Part shown: in pieces, positions 9,828-18,303 of the stretch | Position numbering within the stretch: the stretch's first letter is position 1 | How the letters are laid out: every line of letters begins with the position of its first letter | Source of the DNA: Fibrobacter sp. | GTDB taxonomy: Bacteria; Fibrobacterota; Chitinivibrionia; Chitinivibrionales; Chitinispirillaceae | Direction: 5' to 3' | Assembly: GCA_012523595.1 (NCBI GenBank) | Contig: JAAYIG010000199.1 | Coordinates: forward strand, 1-64,000 | Length of the DNA stretch: 64,000 nucleotides | Translations under genes and position numbers: made by a program | Notes under the pieces: generated by a model | What the model was told of the DNA's origin: nothing | The model's database searches: none | The model's input: the letters and a program-made list of their open reading frames with translations, nothing else

Positions 9828-10023
9828 ATGCCTGAATATGAACTGGCGTTGTTAGAAGCTTAAATGGGGGCGCATTATTCCTCTCTACCTGTATTGAATA
9901 ACCCTTAATAGAACAGTAGTAACGCCTATAAAGAAAAGATTAGCCATACTCAAAAAAGACAGATGTGTTTGAGATAAAAGATTTCTGTTAGCTAAGGATC
10001 AATTGAAGAATTATTTTTTTTAC

Positions 10024-10161
10024 AGGTGATGGGGTTCCACCTTTAACCGCCTGCCAATAGGCTGATGACTCCTGCTATGTGCCACGTAGGAGTATTCGAA
10101 GCCCTCAATTTAAACCTCTTCGGTATACTCCTGTAAACCTCTTCAAATAAACTCAAGGAGT
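10024..10161 (+). promoter_or_regulatory. Fluoride riboswitch (crcB motif) with translational expression platform
   Basis: The aptamer runs from about 10024 to 10076 and shows the conserved crcB-motif blocks GGTGATGGGGTTCCACC, AACCGCC and GGCTGATGACTCCT, in order and with normal spacing. Downstream are mutually complementary segments: B (ACTCCTGC, 10068-10075) can pair either with GGGGT (10031-10035) inside the aptamer or with C (GTAGGAGT, 10086-10093); C (AGGAGTAT, 10088-10095) can instead pair with D (ATACTCCT, 10125-10132); D can pair with the Shine-Dalgarno AGGAGT (10156-10161). Fluoride binding should free the ribosome site and turn crcB on. The aptamer match is strong; the switching scheme is inferred from complementarity. 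Confidence 0.92.
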
Positions 10162-10165
10162 TTTA

Positions 10166-10552
10166 ATGAGATCATTTATGCCGTTTCTTTTAGTGGGGAC
10201 AGGCGGATTTATTGGTTCAATACTGCGCTATTTTATGACCGTTCTTTTTCAGAATTTCCATAGCCTCCCTTTTGGTACTCTGATTTCAAATTTCGCAGGC
10301 TGTTTCTTTATAGGGATTATAACGGGGCTGTCTGTCGATATTCCGCTTCTTTCAAGTGAAGCAAGGCTTTTACTTGCAACAGGTGTATGCGGGGGATTTA
10401 CTACGTTATCTTCCTTTATATTCGAAATAGGACAATATATCCAAGAAGGAGAATACCTGACAGGGTCTTTTTATATGATGGGGACGCTGTCAGGTGCTGC
10501 ATTGGCGTTTTTCTGGGGAATGATGCTGATCAGACTTTTTCTAAAGTGGTAA
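10166..10552 (+). CDS. crcB: Fluoride ion channel/exporter CrcB (Fluc)
   Basis: A 128-residue, four-helix membrane protein of the Fluc family, which works as an antiparallel dimer and lets fluoride leave the cell. Recognisable blocks are GTGGFIGSILRY at the N-terminus, GTLISNFAGCFFIG in helix 2 and GVCGGFTTLSSF in helix 3, the last corresponding to the family's GG-TTFSTF pore motif with Leu for Phe and Ser for Thr. The length is typical. The start ATG lies five bases after AGGAGT. A fluoride riboswitch directly upstream supports both the assignment and fluoride-induced expression. It is monocistronic: a terminator and convergent tRNA genes follow. Confidence 0.95.
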   Translation: MRSFMPFLLVGTGGFIGSILRYFMTVLFQNFHSLPFGTLISNFAGCFFIGIITGLSVDIPLLSSEARLLLATGVCGGFTTLSSFIFEIGQYIQEGEYLTGSFYMMGTLSGAALAFFWGMMLIRLFLKW

Positions 10553-10640
10553 ACTGTAAGGTGAATCCAAACACAGTCAACATTATGTTGTGGTCTATTA
10601 TAGTAATTGGGAGAGATTGAAAATTGAGAGAAAAAACAAA

Positions 10641-10683
10641 AAACCCCTCAAATCTGCTTAATTTCGCTGATTTTAAGGGGTTT
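10641..10683. terminator. Terminator between crcB and the tRNA-Glu gene
   Basis: AAACCCCT (10641-10648) pairs with AGGGGTTT (10676-10683), with further pairing inside (AAATC with GATTT). It sits between two convergent units and could serve both, since A-runs precede the stem on the plus strand and give a T-run on the minus strand. Confidence 0.6.
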
Positions 10684-10688
10684 AAGAT

Positions 10689-10764
10689 TGGTAGCGCTAC
10701 GGGGAATCGAACCCCGGTTTGATGGCTGAGAACCACCCGTCCTGGGCCACTAGACGATAGCGCC
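10689..10764 (-). tRNA. tRNA-Glu (CTC)
   Basis: Read on the minus strand, the gene starts GGCGCTATCG and ends TAGCGCTACCA. The acceptor stem GGCGCTA/TAGCGCT has one G-U pair, the T-arm carries GGTTCGATTCC, and the anticodon loop TTCTCAG gives anticodon CTC, reading GAG. The 3' CCA is encoded. It is followed 40 bases upstream on the same strand by tRNA-Gln, so the two probably form one transcript. Confidence 0.95.
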
Positions 10765-10804
10765 AAAATTTCAAAGTGTATTTCAGTTCTTTTCCAACTG
10801 AAAA

Positions 10805-10875
10805 CTGGGGTGCAAGGATTCGAACCTCGATAGCTGGAGCCAGAATCCAGAGTCCTGCCATTGGACGACACCCCA
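10805..10875 (-). tRNA. tRNA-Gln (CTG)
   Basis: Minus strand. Acceptor stem TGGGGTG/CACCCCA, D-arm GTCCAATGGCAGGAC, anticodon stem CTGGA/TCCAG with loop TTCTGGC (anticodon CTG, reading CAG), T-arm GAGGTTCGAATCC. CCA is not encoded, unlike the neighbouring tRNA-Glu. Confidence 0.95.
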
Positions 10876-11102
10876 AGAATTCCGTATATCGCAAATCATT
10901 TTCAGAAAGACATAATTTAATTCATGCTTCTGCTAATAATTTGTGTTCTGGAATCAAAGAGCTTTTCAAAATCTGGATAAATATACAATTTTAAAAACGT
11001 TGGTGCAAGAAAGAGTTGAATGCAGGGTTAAACATTTACAGCTTTTTTGTATCTTCTGTTCCTTTGATACGGTTTGCGTCTATAACATAATTAATTATCT
11101 TT
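10876..11102. other. Non-coding gap between divergent tRNA units
   Basis: AT-rich stretch between tRNA-Gln (minus) and the promoter of tRNA-Val (plus). It must hold the promoter of the tRNA-Gln/Glu transcript, but I could not identify convincing -35 and -10 hexamers on the minus strand. No convincing protein gene is seen. Confidence 0.5.
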
Positions 11103-11132
11103 TTGACTTTTATCTACGGTTTTTCGTATTTT
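11103..11132 (+). promoter_or_regulatory. Promoter for tRNA-Val and possibly thrS
   Basis: TTGACT (11103-11108), an 18-base spacer and TATTTT (11127-11132). Start would be near 11139, about 73 bases before tRNA-Val. The same hexamers and spacer occur at 37411-37440. Confidence 0.55.
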
Positions 11133-11211
11133 ATTAAATTGCCGTCAGGATTTTCCAGAACAGTTCCGTTGATCAGGAAGTGCCGACAGCAGTAAATCTA
11201 TAAACAATTCA

Positions 11212-11285
11212 GGGCGTTTAGCTCAGATGGTTAGAGTACTACCTTGACATGGTAGGGGTCACTGGTTCGAGTCCAGTAACGCCCA
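11212..11285 (+). tRNA. tRNA-Val (GAC)
   Basis: Acceptor stem GGGCGTT/AACGCCC, D-arm AGCTCAGATGGTTAGAGT, anticodon stem CTACC/GGTAG with loop TTGACAT (anticodon GAC, reading GTC), T-arm CTGGTTCGAGTCCAG, discriminator A. CCA is not encoded. It lies about 80 bases upstream of thrS, so the tRNA may be processed from the leader of the thrS operon. Confidence 0.96.
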
Positions 11286-11366
11286 TTTTCCTTCAGCCTC
11301 GTTTCCTTTGTTTTTTTTTATAAATGCAAGGGGAAGGTGGCTTGTTTTGTTGGTAGTAAATCATAT

Positions 11367-13271
11367 ATGATAATCAAGTTACCTGATAACAACCAAAAAG
11401 AGCTTCCTGAGGGAGCATCTGCGCTTGACCTTGCAAAGGCGATAAGCCCCAGGCTGGCAGGTGCGGCTGTTGCTGCAAAGATTAATGGGGCATTAGCTGA
11501 TCTTTCCAGGAAACTAATCGATCAGAATCAGGTTGAGATTCTCACTTTTGATTCTCCAGAGGGAAAATCTGTTTTCTGGCACTCCTCTTCGCATATTCTT
11601 GCTCAGGCTGTTCAGGAGCTTTTCCCATCTGCAAAGATTGCGATCGGTCCTGCCATAGAGAGCGGTTTTTATTACGATTTTGATGTTGAAGAGCCGTTTA
11701 CCCCTGAGGATCTTACTGCTATCGAAGCCAGGGTAAAAGAGATAGTGGCAAGGAAGCTTCCGATTCAACGCGCTGAGCCATCGATGGAGGAGGTTCGCTC
11801 CTATTTCGAGTCCAAAGGCGAGAAATACAAGCTGGAGCTTCTCGAGGAGATAGAGGGAAAGCCCAGTGTTTATGAACAAGGTGAATGGCAGGATCTCTGC
11901 CGTGGACCCCATGTCCCTGATACCGGTTATATTAAAGCTGTAAAGCTCCTTTCCATTGCTGGCGCGTACTGGCGTGGAAATGAGAAGAACCGGATGCTTC
12001 AGCGTATCTATGGAATCTCTTTCCCGAAGCAGGCGATGCTTGATGAGTATCTGAAGCTTCTGGAGGAGGCGCAGAAGCGTGATCACAGGAGACTTGGCAA
12101 AGAGTTAGACCTGTTTTCTTTTCATCAGGAGGGTGCTGGCTTCCCGTTCTGGCATCCAAAGGGGATGATTCTTTACAATCTTATTGCCGATTACAGCCGT
12201 AAACGTCAGCTTGAGGCCGGCTATAATGAAGTGAAGACTCCCATTATACTCAAAGAGGAACTGTGGCATAGAAGCGGGCACTGGGACAAGTACCGGGAGA
12301 ACATGTATTTCACCACTATCGATGAGGCAGTGCATGCGGTAAAGCCGATGAATTGTCCGGGACATCTCCTGATTTACAAGACCAGCGCACATTCTTATCG
12401 TGAATTTCCCATAAAGCTGTTTGAATTCGGGCTTGTACACAGGCATGAGAAAGCCGGTGTGCTTCACGGACTCTTCCGGGTTCGTCAATTTACTCAGGAT
12501 GATGCGCATATTTTCTGTACTCCTGAGCAGATAGAGGAACAGATCGGCGAAGTGATGAGCTTTATAATGGACATGTACAGGGTTTTCGGTTTTGAGGAAT
12601 ACAGGATCGAGCTTTCAACCCGTCCGGAAAAGTTCATCGGTTCCATCGAGGTGTGGGACAGGGCGGAAGCGGCGCTGAAGAACGTGCTTGACAAGCAGAA
12701 GTTTCCGTATCAGATAAATCCCGGGGATGGTGCTTTTTACGGTCCCAAGATCGATTTCCATATTAAGGATGTGCTGAAGCGCAGTTGGCAGTGCGGGACG
12801 ATCCAGTTGGATTTCAGTATGCCTGAAAGATTCGACCTGGAGTATATTGATGCTAACAGTCAGAGGATGCGTCCTGTGATGATACATCGGGCGCTTTTCG
12901 GGTCTATGGAGCGGTTTATCGGGATTCTCATTGAGCATTACGGCGGGGCTCTTCCTTTCTGGCTTGCTCCTGTTCAGCTCAAGATTCTGCCTGTATCTGA
13001 CCGTTTTATTGGTTATGCACGGGATCTGCAGAAAAAGGCCGCTGATGCCTCAATAAGGGTTGAAATTGACGAGAGAAGTGAAAAGGTTGGATATAAAATC
13101 CGTGATGCAGAAGTAAAAAAGATACCTTTCATGGCTGTTGTCGGAGAGAAAGAGCAGGAAGCGGGTACTGTATCGGTGCGACAGCATGGAAAGGGTGATC
13201 TGGGATCAAGAACGGTTACGGAGTTTTTAGAATATCTGGTCGCAGCCAATAAACCTGGTTCAAAAAATTAA
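11367..13271 (+). CDS. thrS: Threonine-tRNA ligase
   Basis: Charges tRNA-Thr in the cytoplasm. The ATG at 11367 is preferred over GTG at 11337 because the conserved TGS domain begins right there (MIIKLPDNNQ, as MPVITLPDGSQ in E. coli); neither has an ideal ribosome site, so the start is not certain. The order is TGS, the editing/SAD domain (HSSSHILAQAV; QDLCRGPHVPDTG), the class II catalytic core (FRVRQFTQDDAHIF), and the anticodon-binding domain. MNCPGH supplies the zinc-binding Cys330. The length of 634 residues is normal. It heads the thrS-infC-rpmI-rplT-pheS-pheT cluster. Confidence 0.97.
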   Translation: MIIKLPDNNQKELPEGASALDLAKAISPRLAGAAVAAKINGALADLSRKLIDQNQVEILTFDSPEGKSVFWHSSSHILAQAVQELFPSAKIAIGPAIESGFYYDFDVEEPFTPEDLTAIEARVKEIVARKLPIQRAEPSMEEVRSYFESKGEKYKLELLEEIEGKPSVYEQGEWQDLCRGPHVPDTGYIKAVKLLSIAGAYWRGNEKNRMLQRIYGISFPKQAMLDEYLKLLEEAQKRDHRRLGKELDLFSFHQEGAGFPFWHPKGMILYNLIADYSRKRQLEAGYNEVKTPIILKEELWHRSGHWDKYRENMYFTTIDEAVHAVKPMNCPGHLLIYKTSAHSYREFPIKLFEFGLVHRHEKAGVLHGLFRVRQFTQDDAHIFCTPEQIEEQIGEVMSFIMDMYRVFGFEEYRIELSTRPEKFIGSIEVWDRAEAALKNVLDKQKFPYQINPGDGAFYGPKIDFHIKDVLKRSWQCGTIQLDFSMPERFDLEYIDANSQRMRPVMIHRALFGSMERFIGILIEHYGGALPFWLAPVQLKILPVSDRFIGYARDLQKKAADASIRVEIDERSEKVGYKIRDAEVKKIPFMAVVGEKEQEAGTVSVRQHGKGDLGSRTVTEFLEYLVAANKPGSKN

Positions 13272-13290
13272 CTATAAAAAGGAGGTTTTT

Positions 13291-13902
13291 ATTAACAGAT
13301 TTCGTCCGTCAAACAGAGATGGAGACACAACACGGATCAATAACGAAATCAGGTCCCCGCGGGTCAGAGTAGTTGCGGATAATGGTGAAGCGCTTGGAAT
13401 AATGCCGATCAGTGATGCATTGGCAAGAGCTGAAGATGCAGGGTTGGATCTGGTGGAGATTGCTCCCACTGCTGATCCCCCCGTATGCCGGATTATGGAT
13501 TATGGCAAGTTTAAGTATGAGAAATCGAAAAAAGCCAAAGAGGCAAAGAAAAAACAGCATGTGATGCACCTGAAAGAGATCAAGCTGCATCCTAAAACAG
13601 ATGAGCATGATTTCAATTTTAAAATAGAGCATGCGCGCAAGTTCCTGCTTAAGGGAGACCGAGTCAAGGCTACAGTAGTATTCAGGGGAAGAGAGATAAC
13701 TCACATTGACTTTGGAAGAGAAATACTTAACCGCATGGATGAGAAGCTGGCTGACCTGGCTCAGGTTGAGATTAGAGCGAAAATGGAAGGAAGGAACATG
13801 ATCTCTATCTATGTTCCGGATAAAGTAAAAATAAAAGAGGCTCTGCGGAAGTTTGAAGCGGAGCGTAAAAAAGAAGAAAATCAGAAGTCTGAAGCAGAGT
13901 AA
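13291..13902 (+). CDS. infC: Translation initiation factor IF-3 (AUU start)
   Basis: IF-3 binds the 30S subunit and checks start codons. The ordinary ATG at 13402 would cut off the conserved N-terminal domain. Reading the same frame upstream without a stop gives NRFRPSN, RINNEIRSPRVRVV and GEALGIM, the standard IF-3 N-terminus. That frame begins at ATT (13291), five bases after a near-perfect AAAAAGGAGG. The protein is therefore 203 residues. An AUU start is the known feature that lets E. coli IF-3 repress its own synthesis, so the same control is likely here. The C-terminal domain (KEIKLHPKTDEHDF; VVFRGREITH) is intact. It starts 19 bases after thrS. Confidence 0.96.
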   Translation: MNRFRPSNRDGDTTRINNEIRSPRVRVVADNGEALGIMPISDALARAEDAGLDLVEIAPTADPPVCRIMDYGKFKYEKSKKAKEAKKKQHVMHLKEIKLHPKTDEHDFNFKIEHARKFLLKGDRVKATVVFRGREITHIDFGREILNRMDEKLADLAQVEIRAKMEGRNMISIYVPDKVKIKEALRKFEAERKKEENQKSEAE

Positions 13903-13938
13903 CAGATCTCAGGAATAAATTGAAGAACGGAGAGTATC

Positions 13939-14133
13939 ATGCCGAAGATGAAAAGCCGCAGTGCAGCTCGTAAACGTTTCAGTTTGACAGCTGATGGGCA
14001 CGTTAAGAGAAAAAAAGCCTTCAAGAGCCATATTCTTAACAAGAAGACCAGAAAAAGGAAACGCAATTTGAGGAAGACCACTCTGGTGTTTGAAGGTATG
14101 GAAAAGAAATTTCGCAGAATGATTGAGGTTTAA
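13939..14133 (+). CDS. rpmI: Ribosomal protein bL35
   Basis: A 64-residue, very basic large-subunit protein. [17 protein letters not shown] and [16 protein letters not shown] are family hallmarks. The ATG follows an AACGGAGAG ribosome site. It lies 36 bases after infC and 122 bases before rplT, the usual order. Confidence 0.98.
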   Translation: MPKMKSRSAARKRFSLTADGHVKRKKAFKSHILNKKTRKRKRNLRKTTLVFEGMEKKFRRMIEV

Positions 14134-14166
14134 GGAAAGAAAAAATGTGCTGCCGGATGTTTTTTT

Positions 14167-14183
14167 CTCCCTTTGTAAGGGAG
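14167..14183 (+). other. Hairpin in the rpmI-rplT spacer
   Basis: CTCCCTT (14167-14173) pairs with AAGGGAG (14177-14183) over a 3-base loop, preceded by seven T. It is in the leader of rplT, a region where L20 is known to repress translation in other bacteria; whether this hairpin takes part is unknown. Confidence 0.4.
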
Positions 14184-14255
14184 GTGAGATGTAATTTTAA
14201 GCCGGACACATGATGATCAGGAAAACTGATTTATTTACATAAAAGGAGTTTTGAT

Positions 14256-14603
14256 ATGCCGAGGGCAAAGAATCGTGTAGCCTCACGTGCAAAACGTAAA
14301 AAATTACTCAGTCAGACCGCCGGTAATTTTGGCAAGAGGAATAATTGTTATTCCATCGCCAAGGATACCTTTTTAAGGGCCGGTGTTTATGCTTATCGTG
14401 ATCGCAAACAGAACAAACGGAATTTCCGTTCACTCTGGATTATGCGTATCAATGCTGCGGCTCGACTGAACGGCATGGCTTATGGAAAGTTCATTTCCGG
14501 GCTGAAGGCAAAGGGAATCGAGCTGGACAGGAAGAGCCTGGCTCATCTCGCGCTCCATGAACCAGATGCTTTCAAACTGCTGGTAGAAACTGTAAAGGCC
14601 TGA
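14256..14603 (+). CDS. rplT: Ribosomal protein bL20
   Basis: A 115-residue 23S-rRNA-binding protein needed early in 50S assembly. MPRAKNRVASRAKRKKLL, AYRDRKQNKRNFRSLWI and INAAARLNGMAYGKFI are conserved blocks. The ATG at 14256 follows AAAAGGAG. In other bacteria bL20 represses the rpmI-rplT messenger; here the 122-base spacer with a hairpin offers room for such a site. The length matches the family. Confidence 0.98.
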   Translation: MPRAKNRVASRAKRKKLLSQTAGNFGKRNNCYSIAKDTFLRAGVYAYRDRKQNKRNFRSLWIMRINAAARLNGMAYGKFISGLKAKGIELDRKSLAHLALHEPDAFKLLVETVKA

Positions 14604-14747
14604 ACAAACCATCCGGTTCCAAAGTGCTCATGGCCGGCAATTCCGCGCCGTGAGCCTCTTATCACCCATCAGGTTCAAACCCGGTAGTGAGCTTATTCTT
14701 TAGGCAAGCCCCGAGTAGCAGTATCTGACTGGTATTCCGATACTCCA

Positions 14748-14782
14748 CAGGAAGAGCAGTTTACTGTTCTCCTGTTTTATTC
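14748..14782 (+). terminator. Terminator-like hairpin before pheS (possible attenuator)
   Basis: CAGGAAGAGCAGT (14748-14760) pairs, with one bulge and a G-U pair, with ACTGTTCTCCTG (14763-14774), followed by TTTTATTC. It lies in the 197-base gap between rplT and pheS, 20 bases before the pheS start. No leader peptide rich in Phe codons and no T-box sequence is seen, so attenuation is only a possibility. Confidence 0.45.
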
Positions 14783-14800
14783 ATTTAAAAGGTAATAAAG

Positions 14801-15832
14801 ATGTCTGACAGCAACGGTTCAAACAGCGCGATCCAGTTAATTGATAAGGTCCGCCGTGAAGCCGAAGCGGAACTTAAGGCAGTACATGATGAAGCCACTG
14901 CAGAACAGTTCCGTATAAAGTATCTCGGTAAAAAAGGTCTTCTAAGGGAACTGCTTAAATCTGTCAGGGAGATTCCCGAAGATCAGCGCAAAAGCTACGG
15001 TGCAGCAGCAAACCAGCTTCGTACAGAGATAGAAGAGAAGTTTGAGCTTGCACACTGGGGAAAAAAGGAGAATAAAGCGACCGAGGCATTCGATCCCGGA
15101 CTCCCTGGATTTCCTTTCCCGCATGGCAGTATTCATCCTCTGATTCGTATCCGCAACCAGATCAGAGATATTTTCCTCAGTATGGGTTTTACAGTCGCAT
15201 ACGGTCCCGAAATTGAGAGTGATTATTACAATTTCGAGGCTCTGAATACTCCAAAACATCATCCTGCCCGCGACATGCAGGATACTTTCTACATTTCCGA
15301 ATCGGTACTCCTGCGCACACAAACATCACCGGTGCAGATCAGGGTAATGGAGAAGCAGAAACCGCCAATCCGAAGTATAATGCCCGGCCGGGTTTTCAGG
15401 AATGAAGAGATCAGTGCCCGCAGTTACTGCCTGTTTCATCAGATCGAAGGGCTTTATGTCGATGAAGGGGTAAGTTTTGCGGACCTTAAAGGGACTCTGC
15501 TTGCCTTTTCCAGAAGATTTTTCGATGAAAAAACAAAAATAAAGATCCGTCCCAGCTTTTTCCCTTTTACAGAACCGAGTGTAGAAATCGATGTCGAATG
15601 TTTTCTGTGTAAAGGGGCAGGATGCAGTATCTGTAAAAGGAGCGGGTGGCTGGAGGTGCTTGGAGCCGGTATGGTACATCCCAATGTATTTAAAAGTGCA
15701 GGGATTGACAGTGAAAAGTATACCGGATTTGCTTTTGGTCTGGGAATAGAAAGAATTGCACTTCTCAAGTTTGGTATCGATGATATCAGGCTTTTTTATG
15801 AGAATGACGCGCGGTTTCTGAAACAGTTCTGA
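14801..15832 (+). CDS. pheS: Phenylalanine-tRNA ligase alpha subunit
   Basis: Catalytic class II subunit of the (alpha-beta)2 enzyme. An N-terminal coiled coil (to about residue 90) binds tRNA. Motif 2 is seen as PGRVFRNEEISARSYCLFHQ and motif 3 as FAFGLGIERIALL. Between them lies a four-cysteine knuckle, C267-x2-C270 and C275-x2-C278, found in PheS of several bacterial groups and absent from E. coli; it probably binds zinc. The start ATG follows AAAAGGTAAT. pheT begins 76 bases downstream. Confidence 0.97.
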   Translation: MSDSNGSNSAIQLIDKVRREAEAELKAVHDEATAEQFRIKYLGKKGLLRELLKSVREIPEDQRKSYGAAANQLRTEIEEKFELAHWGKKENKATEAFDPGLPGFPFPHGSIHPLIRIRNQIRDIFLSMGFTVAYGPEIESDYYNFEALNTPKHHPARDMQDTFYISESVLLRTQTSPVQIRVMEKQKPPIRSIMPGRVFRNEEISARSYCLFHQIEGLYVDEGVSFADLKGTLLAFSRRFFDEKTKIKIRPSFFPFTEPSVEIDVECFLCKGAGCSICKRSGWLEVLGAGMVHPNVFKSAGIDSEKYTGFAFGLGIERIALLKFGIDDIRLFYENDARFLKQF

Positions 15833-15908
15833 TAATTTCAAAATGTTTTCCGAATGACCGCATTTTAAAAACTACATGTGGAAACTCTAAAGCGGATAAA
15901 GTCCGATT

Positions 15909-18296
15909 ATGAAAATCGTATACAGTTGGCTTAAAGATTTTGTCGATATTGATATTCCTGTTGAGGAGCTTGCGGATGCTCTTACCGCAGCCAGCCTCGA
16001 AGTAGCTTCCATTGAGAAGTTTAAGATTCCCGATGGTGTAAAGGTCGCGAAAATTTTGGAGCGTGAAAAACACCCTGGAGCAGACAAACTTTCTGTTTGT
16101 AAAGTAGATGCCGGTGGACCTGAACCGCTCACAATAGTCTGTGGTGCCCCTAATGCCAGAGCTGGTCTGATTACAGCCCTGGCCACTATTGGTACTGTGC
16201 TTGGTCCTGATTTCAAGATAAGCAAGGCAAAACTTCGCGGGGTGGAATCCTTTGGGATGCTTTGCTCGCAGAAAGAACTTGGCATATCAGAAGATCACAG
16301 CGGAATAATAGAACTGCCGCAGGACTACAAGGTCGGTGAAGCACTCTCAGTTTACTACCCGGAAGATTCTGTGATCGAGATAGAGATTACTCCTGACCGC
16401 GGGGACTGTCTCAGTGTTCTGGGGGTGGCAAGGGAGGTTGCAGCCAGATTTGGATTACCCCTGAAAAAAACTGCTCTGATTCCAGTTGAAAAATCAGACG
16501 ATCCCATTGAGAATGCAATTTCAGTCAGTATTGAGGCACCATCTGGATGTCCCAGATACATGGGAAGGTTAATCAGGGGAGTGAAGGTCGCTCCTTCTGA
16601 GGAATGGATGCAGAGAAGGCTGATAAAGGCGGGATTAAGGCCGATCAACAACATTGTTGATGTCACCAATTACATTTTACTCCATTTCGGCCAGCCGATG
16701 CATGCTTTTGATTATAACTGCATCGCTGACAAGAAGATCAGGGTTAAAAAGGCTGAGAAGGAACAGGTATTTAAGACCCTTGATAATGCAGAGCGGAAGC
16801 TTATTGGTGACGATCTGCTTATTTGGGATGGGAGCAGGCCTGTTGCCCTGGCAGGTGTAATGGGTGGTGCCGGATCGGAGATTACTGAAGATACTCATGA
16901 TGTATTTCTGGAGTGTGCGTATTTTGATCCTGTAACTGTAAGGAAGACATCGAAGCGTTTAGGATTATCCACTGATTCATCATACAGATTTGAGCGTGGT
17001 GTTGATCCTGCTGATGGGCTTTCTGACAGTCTGGATACTGCTGCTGAGCTTATCAGAAAAATGGCAGGTGGGGAAGTTGCTGCAGGGCGTATAGATGAGA
17101 ATCCGGGAAAGATGGTTCCCCGGGAGATCAGGATCAGACCATCGAGGGCTTCTTTAGTCTTAGGGCACAGCTTTTCAGCAGAGCAGGTTTTTTCGTTTCT
17201 TGATTCACTCGGGTTCAAATGCAAAAAGGAATCAGAGGACTCAATTCACTGCACTGTTCCTCTTTTCCGCCATGACATTACTCTGGAAGTGGATCTGATT
17301 GAAGAAGTGGGGCGGATGTATGGATATGACAATATTCCTCCCTCAGTTGCAGCCTCTGTTTCACTATATAATTCTTTGCCTCCGGTGGAGAGAATTACCG
17401 ATAAAATCAGGAACTCCTTGAGCTATTTTGGCCTTAATGAGATAATGACTAACAGCATGTGTTCTGCAGCTTTACGGGATTTGCTCTCTCCGGAGAAAAT
17501 GCCTGTAAAGATTCTCAATCCTCTTAACCCCGAGATGGCTATAATGAGGACGACTCTTGCCGGGAGCATGCTTGGGGTAATAGCTTACAATTTGAACCGG
17601 AAAAACCAGAACAATCATTTTTATGAGATCGGGAAGGTTTTTGAGGTAACGGAAAACGGGAAGATAGTAGAACATGATGTGCTGGGGATAGCTGTAGAGG
17701 GGAATTATTGGGGGGCATCGTGGAATACTCCTGCGTTGAAGAATGATTTCTATATTCTCAAGGGTATTTTAGAGGCTTTTACCTCTCATCTTGGAGTAGA
17801 CCCGTTTAAATTTTCGCCATGTTCTAAGGGCAGCAGGATATTGGAAGGTGAAGCGGCTGTGCTGGACAATGGCCTGATAAAGGGTACAGCAGGAAGGGTT
17901 TCCGAAGGAGTATGTAGCTATTTTGATATAAAGTCGACAGTATACTATGCCGAATTGGACATCACTGCACTAATAAATACCTCAATAAAAGAGCCTGTGT
18001 ACAGTCCGTTGCCGAAGTTTCCAGCTCTTGAGCGGGATTTCAGCTTTGTGCTGCCTGAGCAGATAAGTGCTCAGGCTGTAACAGAAGAGATAAGCCGGGT
18101 TTCGCCGCTGGTGGAGCAAGTAGTACCTTTTGATCTTTTCAGGGGTGAAAAGCTGGGAGCCGGCCGCAAGAGTATTACTTTTGGCGTTAAACTCCGTTCA
18201 TCGGAAAAGACGCTGACTGAAAAGGAAGCGGAAGGGGTTTGTTCGGCAATAGTTTCGGCTGTGGAGGCCAAATTCGGCGCGCATCTGCGTACTTAA
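15909..18296 (+). CDS. pheT: Phenylalanine-tRNA ligase beta subunit
   Basis: 795 residues, a normal length. The order is an EMAP/OB tRNA-binding domain (about residues 38-150, with HPGADKLSVCKVD), the B3/B4 editing domain that hydrolyses Tyr-tRNA-Phe, B5 (EVDLIEEVGRMYGYDNIP), the catalytic-like core, and the C-terminal FDX-ACB anticodon domain (PALERDFSFVL; GAGRKSITFGVKLRSSEKTLTE is split over that domain). It acts only with PheS, immediately upstream. It is the last gene of the translation cluster. Confidence 0.97.
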   Translation: MKIVYSWLKDFVDIDIPVEELADALTAASLEVASIEKFKIPDGVKVAKILEREKHPGADKLSVCKVDAGGPEPLTIVCGAPNARAGLITALATIGTVLGPDFKISKAKLRGVESFGMLCSQKELGISEDHSGIIELPQDYKVGEALSVYYPEDSVIEIEITPDRGDCLSVLGVAREVAARFGLPLKKTALIPVEKSDDPIENAISVSIEAPSGCPRYMGRLIRGVKVAPSEEWMQRRLIKAGLRPINNIVDVTNYILLHFGQPMHAFDYNCIADKKIRVKKAEKEQVFKTLDNAERKLIGDDLLIWDGSRPVALAGVMGGAGSEITEDTHDVFLECAYFDPVTVRKTSKRLGLSTDSSYRFERGVDPADGLSDSLDTAAELIRKMAGGEVAAGRIDENPGKMVPREIRIRPSRASLVLGHSFSAEQVFSFLDSLGFKCKKESEDSIHCTVPLFRHDITLEVDLIEEVGRMYGYDNIPPSVAASVSLYNSLPPVERITDKIRNSLSYFGLNEIMTNSMCSAALRDLLSPEKMPVKILNPLNPEMAIMRTTLAGSMLGVIAYNLNRKNQNNHFYEIGKVFEVTENGKIVEHDVLGIAVEGNYWGASWNTPALKNDFYILKGILEAFTSHLGVDPFKFSPCSKGSRILEGEAAVLDNGLIKGTAGRVSEGVCSYFDIKSTVYYAELDITALINTSIKEPVYSPLPKFPALERDFSFVLPEQISAQAVTEEISRVSPLVEQVVPFDLFRGEKLGAGRKSITFGVKLRSSEKTLTEKEAEGVCSAIVSAVEAKFGAHLRT

Positions 18297-18303
18297 AATT
18301 AAG

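Noticed and set aside
10943-11137. 64-residue ORF overlapping the tRNA-Val promoter region
   Set aside because: No ribosome site or protein-like composition, and it covers a good promoter.
13402-13902. infC starting at ATG 13402
   Set aside because: It would lose the conserved N-terminal domain, whose coding sequence continues in frame upstream to ATT 13291 with an excellent ribosome site.
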